This document shows, one piece after another, positions 7,167-9,941 of a stretch of DNA of 9,941 bases. The notes beneath the pieces were generated by a model. It was given only the letters and a program-made list of their open reading frames with translations, ran no database searches and had not been told where the DNA came from. Where the stretch lies: the NCBI GenBank assembly GCA_900551335.1, contig URVO01000034.1:1-9941 (forward strand), written 5' to 3'. Source of the DNA: an uncultured Phascolarctobacterium sp. (GTDB lineage: Bacteria > Bacillota > Negativicutes > Acidaminococcales > Acidaminococcaceae). Every line of letters begins with the position of its first letter. The first letter of the stretch is position 1. The position numbers and the translations under genes were made by a program.

Positions 7167-7915
7167 AGCACAATCACCTCCGTGTGCGGCTTGTAGGGCT
7201 TGATGTTCAAGTCCTCCTGCGCAGCCGTAATAATCACAGCCTTGGACAAGGGGCTGAAGGAAACATTCGACAAAGCCTCGAACTTGCTGGCATCCGCCAA
7301 AACGTAGCACTTATGACAATGCTCCATCGCTGCTTTTTTGTTCATAGCCTCTTCGATATCAGGAGTCGTAAAGCCCTCCTCCACCGTAATGCCGTTCGTG
7401 CCGAAAAAGCCCTTGCTGAAGTGGTAATGCTGAATGGAAGCAACAGCCTCCGTACCGATCACCGCGTCCGTCGTCGCCTTCACGCGACCGGCAAGCAGCA
7501 GCGTCGGCAGACCACGCTGCGCCAGCTTCTGCGCCAGCGTAATGCCATTCGTCACATAAACAGCGTTCTTCTCCGTGAGATAGGACGCCAGCTGCTCTGT
7601 CGTCGAGCCGGCATCAAGAAAAATAAAGTCGTTGGGGCGTACCAGCGTCGCTGAATAGGCTGCAATCGTGCGCTTGTCTTCAATATTACGACTGTATTTC
7701 TCCTGCATATTGCGCTCCTGCACAGGCTCCAGCTGACGCACAGCCGTAGCACCGCCATGCACCTTGCGCACCTTGCCTAAGCGGTCCAGCTGCACCAAAT
7801 CACGGCGAATAGTGGATTCCGAGGTTTCCAGAACCTTTGCCAGCTCCGGCACCGTCGCCGCACCGTCACGCTTCACAATGCGGATAATTTCTTCAAATCT
7901 TTCTTGTGTTAACAT
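7163..7915 (-). CDS. fruR: DeoR-family fructose operon regulator
   Basis: Transcriptional regulator of 250 residues, normal DeoR length. The N-terminal winged helix-turn-helix (about 1-57) includes the family signature SESTIRRDLVQLDRLGKVRKVHGGA. The C-terminal sugar-phosphate sensor shows FLDAGSTTEQLASYL, VTNGITLAQKLA and VLADASKF. Several in-frame starts exist; ATG at 7913-7915 has the best spacing (eight bases) from AGGAG at 7924-7928, and the frame's earlier part lies upstream of the predicted transcription start. It is the first gene of fruRKA-ptsHI, so it probably represses its own operon and responds to fructose 1-phosphate or fructose 1,6-bisphosphate. The ligand is inferred from neighbours; the symbol is by family and context. 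Confidence 0.9.
   Translation of the reverse strand: MLTQERFEEIIRIVKRDGAATVPELAKVLETSESTIRRDLVQLDRLGKVRKVHGGATAVRQLEPVQERNMQEKYSRNIEDKRTIAAYSATLVRPNDFIFLDAGSTTEQLASYLTEKNAVYVTNGITLAQKLAQRGLPTLLLAGRVKATTDAVIGTEAVASIQHYHFSKGFFGTNGITVEEGFTTPDIEEAMNKKAAMEHCHKCYVLADASKFEALSNVSFSPLSKAVIITAAQEDLNIKPYKPHTEVIVL
7173..7181 (-). promoter_or_regulatory. Ribosome binding site for fruK inside fruR
   Basis: GGAGGTGAT on the minus strand lies within the last codons of fruR and in front of the TTG start of fruK. It justifies choosing this rare start codon over the longer open frame. Confidence 0.8.
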
Positions 7916-7937
7916 GAGCATCTCTCCTCTTGCAGAT

Positions 7938-7966
7938 ATTATATAACCATTTTCGTGCAAAATCAA
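7938..7966 (-). promoter_or_regulatory. Promoter of fruR-fruK-fruA-ptsH-ptsI
   Basis: On the minus strand -35 TTGATT (7961-7966), a 17-base spacer and consensus -10 TATAAT (7938-7943). The start would be near 7931, leaving a very short leader of about 16 bases before fruR that holds just the ribosome binding site. No other clear promoter was seen further down in the fru-pts run. Confidence 0.75.
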
Positions 7967-7975
7967 TCACTTTCG
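7951..7975. promoter_or_regulatory. Candidate FruR operator (TTTCG direct repeats)
   Basis: On the plus strand TTTCG occurs at 7951-7955 and 7971-7975, exactly 20 bases apart, about two helical turns, so both lie on one face of the DNA. They flank the -35 box of the fruR promoter. DeoR-family regulators commonly bind repeated TTTCG/TTTCA-like half-sites, so a self-regulatory operator is plausible but is inferred. Confidence 0.45.
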
Positions 7976-7997
7976 AGCATATTTCCGCAGTTTTTGC

Positions 7998-8021
7998 AAA
8001 AAAAATTGCGCATTACGCGCA
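7998..8021 (-). terminator. Second, weaker terminator-like hairpin after the DUF1847 gene
   Basis: On the minus strand TGCGC-GTAAT-GCGCA (8007-8021) forms a short GC stem. One base later comes a run of eight Ts (7998-8005). It lies behind the stronger terminator and before the fruR promoter, so it may mop up read-through. Confidence 0.55.
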
Positions 8022-8039
8022 TTTCTGCTCACAACAAGC

Positions 8040-8079
8040 AAAAAACCGCGCCAACAAGCATTGCACTTGTCAGCACGGT
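8040..8079 (-). terminator. Intrinsic terminator of the DUF1847 gene
   Basis: On the minus strand a 14-bp stem (arms 8066-8079 and 8045-8058, with several G-U pairs) closes a seven-base loop and runs into six Ts (8040-8045, the first shared with the stem). It starts just after the stop codon and separates this gene from fruR. Confidence 0.85.
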
Positions 8080-8097
8080 ATCATTTTTGAGAAATTA

Positions 8098-8703
8098 TTA
8101 GATTTCGCCCTCGTCCATAATGCCCAGCTTACGCTTCCAGTAGCGGGAATAAATAACGCCCAGCGGATTATGTGCCATCAGGCGGTCCTTAACCACAAGG
8201 TTCGTCACAGGTCCTTCAGCATTCATATTGAAGATAGCGTCATGGCCTACGCACAGGCCGCAGGAGATATACAGCTCAACGCCCTTCTCCGCCAAAAGCT
8301 TCGCCTGAAACTTCGGGTTGCACATCGCCTCATGCTCCAGCTCCGGCTTCACCTGCTTGAGTCCCAGCTCCTTTTTCGGGAAGCTGCAGGTTTTGCAGCA
8401 CACGCTGTAAAACTCAAAGCCCTGCTGTCTAAAATATTTGGCAATATAGCGTGCCTCAGCATTAAGACCAATGCAGAACGACATGCCCAGCTTTTTATAG
8501 CCCATCGCTCTCGCAAACTCCGCAGTTTCCTGCAGACGGCAGATGTTGCTGTAAAACGTGCCTTCAACGTAGGCAGCAGCCTGCATAATCTTCAGCTCTT
8601 CCTCCGTATAAGCGTTCTTCACATCCTCCAGTGGAACGCCGGTGCAGTTCACGCCCTTGGTGTAGCACGCATGCGACGGACAATTTGCACAATCACATTT
8701 CAT
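8098..8703 (-). CDS. DUF1847 family Cys-rich, probable metal-binding protein
   Basis: Protein of 201 residues that I recognise as the DUF1847 family, whose function is unknown. It has 13 cysteines. They cluster at the N-terminus (MKCDCANCPSHACY, Cys3, 5, 8, 13, 20), in FYSVCCKTC (102, 103, 106), and in ISCGLCVGHD (148, 151, with His154), which suits binding of zinc or an iron-sulfur centre. Other conserved-looking stretches are YVEGTFYSNICRLQETAEFA, MGYKKLGMSFCIGL and PELEHEAMCNP. No signal peptide or membrane span, so cytoplasmic. The ATG is served by AAGGGG. It has its own promoter and terminators, so it appears monocistronic; the fru operon next door is a separate unit and gives no clue to function. 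Confidence 0.88.
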   Translation of the reverse strand: MKCDCANCPSHACYTKGVNCTGVPLEDVKNAYTEEELKIMQAAAYVEGTFYSNICRLQETAEFARAMGYKKLGMSFCIGLNAEARYIAKYFRQQGFEFYSVCCKTCSFPKKELGLKQVKPELEHEAMCNPKFQAKLLAEKGVELYISCGLCVGHDAIFNMNAEGPVTNLVVKDRLMAHNPLGVIYSRYWKRKLGIMDEGEI

Positions 8704-8741
8704 TTTACATGTCCCCTTTCAATATTGACCTTGTTAAGAAT

Positions 8742-8770
8742 ATTGTAACACAAAGCGGGGAGAGAGTAAA
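8742..8770 (-). promoter_or_regulatory. Promoter of the DUF1847 gene
   Basis: On the minus strand TTTACT (8765-8770), a 17-base spacer and TACAAT (8742-8747). The -10 is five of six consensus, the -35 four of six. The start would be near 8735, about 32 bases before the ATG. Confidence 0.6.
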
Positions 8771-8772
8771 AT

Positions 8773-8820
8773 TTAATGCTGGCGCTCCTCCTCTGCCTTG
8801 CTGCACTTACACTGTTCCAT
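8773..8820 (-). CDS. Possible 15-residue small ORF (tentative)
   Basis: Between the reductase gene and the DUF1847 promoter lies ATG...TAA encoding MEQCKCSKAEEERQH. A GGAG sequence sits nine bases before the ATG. It would be read only if transcription continues past the reductase stop at 8860, where I see no good terminator. The CKC motif is reminiscent of the Cys-rich start of the DUF1847 protein. It may be chance; I cannot judge expression. Confidence 0.2.
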   Translation of the reverse strand: MEQCKCSKAEEERQH

Positions 8821-8859
8821 CGCCTTTTTCTCCAATTTTTATAAGCTGCGACATTATGA

Positions 8860-9810
8860 CTAATTTGCGCAGATGCTTTCCTCGTTCTTGCCCGTATAAT
8901 CAAAAAGTCCGTCATTTTTTTCTTCTAACGCCTTTATGATATGGTAGGTATAAGCATTAAAGGGCGTAGGAATACCAAGCTCCTGTCCCATCTTCATCAG
9001 CGCGCCTGAAAACATATCAATCTCTGTATGACGGCCTGCATCTAAATCCTGCAGCGTAGAAAAACGTGTATATGGTGCTGCGGCACTTCCATGATTAGAG
9101 GATTTAGCACATTTATCTATATCAATACCCTTAGCTGCAGCAATAGCCTCCAGCTCCTGGCGCAATCCTTGACTTATAGCCTGCATATGACTGCTATCCT
9201 TATAGCAGCCTAAGCCTACGCCTATAACAGCCTGCGGCAAGTTATTCAGACGAAATTTAGCCCACATTTCCTCCTTAATGCAATCAGTACGGCGAATATG
9301 AATAGCTGCTTCCTGCATAAGCTTTTCCACCGCCAAGGCCCGCTCGCTATCAAAGGGAGGCTCCGCTTCGCCAAAGACAATGCCCATCGTGCTTTCAGGG
9401 TTAAAGCATACTCCCCTGCCCTCATGATGCGAAGCAATTTTGATTAAGGAATAAAGCAGCTGCTTGCGAGCAACAACCTGAGCAATGATGTCCTCGCTGT
9501 CCACGCCGTTCATCAGGCTCATGATGGTGGTATGGGGGCCGGTGACGCCTTTGATGCTGTCCAGTGCGTCGGGCAATGCGCCGTATTTCAGGCAAACGAT
9601 GAGAAGGTCAGCGTCATGCGCCTCCTGCGGCGTCCAGACCGCCGGACGGTAGACTTTGCCGTTGATGGCACAGCCTTCTTTTGCCAGGCGCTCGCCGCGC
9701 GGGCCATCGGCCACCACGCCAAGCTCGATGTCCCTGCGGGCCGAAAGCCCCCAGATCACGTAGGAGCCGACCGCACCGGCTCCCAGAACTGCAACTTTTT
9801 TGATGTCCAT
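8860..9810 (-). CDS. Ketopantoate reductase family protein (2-dehydropantoate 2-reductase-like)
   Basis: NADPH-dependent reductase family acting on 2-dehydropantoate in coenzyme A synthesis, or on a related 2-oxo acid. The start is ATG 9808-9810 with GAGGTG seven bases upstream, giving 316 residues; the longer open frame to 9882 lacks such a site. The Rossmann nucleotide-binding motif GAGAVG is at residues 10-15. VCLKYG (Lys75) and LMNGV (Asn101) match the family. KEEMWAKFRLNN supplies the catalytic Lys185, and LQDLDAGRHTEID carries Glu263. The first third (9490-9810) is about 65% G+C over 240 sampled bases, while the rest is about 45%, so the gene looks mosaic. Because paralogues of this family are common and no other pantothenate genes are nearby, I do not assign panE with certainty. 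Confidence 0.88.
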   Translation of the reverse strand: MDIKKVAVLGAGAVGSYVIWGLSARRDIELGVVADGPRGERLAKEGCAINGKVYRPAVWTPQEAHDADLLIVCLKYGALPDALDSIKGVTGPHTTIMSLMNGVDSEDIIAQVVARKQLLYSLIKIASHHEGRGVCFNPESTMGIVFGEAEPPFDSERALAVEKLMQEAAIHIRRTDCIKEEMWAKFRLNNLPQAVIGVGLGCYKDSSHMQAISQGLRQELEAIAAAKGIDIDKCAKSSNHGSAAAPYTRFSTLQDLDAGRHTEIDMFSGALMKMGQELGIPTPFNAYTYHIIKALEEKNDGLFDYTGKNEESICAN

Positions 9811-9903
9811 ATCGTTCCACCTCAATATCATCCGCATGATTTGCGGGATCCATTTCTGCAGCTTTGTAACCAGACCTGCCATCGTTCTCTTTCATAGGTC
9901 CCC

Positions 9904-9912
9904 ATTATACCA
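9904..9912 (-). promoter_or_regulatory. Extended -10 promoter for the reductase gene
   Basis: TGGTATAAT on the minus strand is a full extended -10 element. No good -35 is seen at 16-18 bases. Start would be near 9897, giving a leader of about 85 bases to the ATG at 9810. I see nothing definite in that leader besides the ribosome binding site. Confidence 0.6.
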
Positions 9913-9926
9913 TGAACGCAGTGAAA

Positions 9927-9935
9927 TGGTATAAT
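9927..9935 (+). promoter_or_regulatory. Mirror-image extended -10 promoter facing right
   Basis: The other arm of the inverted repeat gives the same TGGTATAAT on the plus strand, which would start transcription rightward out of the window. It implies a divergent gene just beyond 9941, or else only reflects palindrome symmetry. Confidence 0.4.
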
Positions 9936-9941
9936 GTCGCA

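Larger units (their letters stand above)
9904..9935. repeat. Perfect 10-bp inverted repeat with 12-base spacer
   Basis: ATTATACCAT (9904-9913) and ATGGTATAAT (9926-9935) are exact reverse complements around the spacer GAACGCAGTGAA. Neither side ends in a T tract, so it is not an intrinsic terminator. Each arm contains an outward-facing extended -10 box. Confidence 0.85.

Noticed and set aside
9847..9862. Adjacent GGATCC and CTGCAG, suggestive of a cloning linker
   Set aside because: Only two six-base sites; both also lie in ordinary sequence and there is no vector sequence around. Coincidence is sufficient.
9614..9895. A 93-codon minus-strand frame starting two bases after the predicted reductase transcription start (leaderless ATG)
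   Set aside because: It overlaps the reductase in another frame, has no ribosome binding site, and after about 30 residues becomes Arg/Gly/Ser-rich as in out-of-frame GC-rich DNA.

Overview
The window looks like a stretch of an anaerobic Bacillota chromosome of intermediate G+C content. The order rpsF-ssb-rpsR, strong AGGAGG-type ribosome binding sites, sigma-A style promoters and a DeoR-type fructose regulator all fit. Small differences (an exported protein with an Ala-rich signal peptide, a DUF1847 protein, an HPr without Ser46) make a Negativicutes-like gut or rumen organism my best guess, but that is inference. All convincing genes are on the minus strand, so transcription runs from high to low coordinates. 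There are no rRNA or tRNA genes, CRISPR arrays, insertion sequences or phage genes.

Layout from right to left (direction of transcription). At the right edge a perfect 10-bp inverted repeat (9904-9935) carries an extended -10 box on each strand, so it looks like a divergent promoter. It drives a ketopantoate-reductase family gene (8860-9810) whose first third is strikingly richer in G+C than the rest. Next is a stand-alone Cys-rich DUF1847 gene (8098-8703) with its own promoter, closed by two stacked intrinsic terminators.

The centre is a fructose phosphotransferase operon: fruR (DeoR-family regulator), fruK (1-phosphofructokinase), fruA (EIIABC permease), then ptsH (HPr) and ptsI (Enzyme I). 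The whole phosphate relay PEP -> EI -> HPr -> EIIA -> EIIB -> fructose, the following kinase and the regulator thus lie in one transcription unit. HPr has its catalytic His15 but carries Arg where the regulatory Ser46 normally sits. This suggests a relay without the HPr kinase/CcpA branch of catabolite control.

A strong promoter (TTGCAA-17-TATAAT) then starts the ribosomal/replication operon rpsF-ssb-rpsR, preceded by a short leader that may be an S6:S18 autoregulatory element, and ended by two tandem terminators. The left end holds a secreted protein of unknown function that runs off the window. Its signal peptide and its mature part are in different reading frames, so it is either a recent pseudogene or carries a sequence error.

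Most of the window is conventional. The points that merit attention are the HPr Ser46 replacement in a fused fru-pts operon, the mosaic reductase gene, the symmetrical promoter at the right edge, and the frameshifted exported protein.
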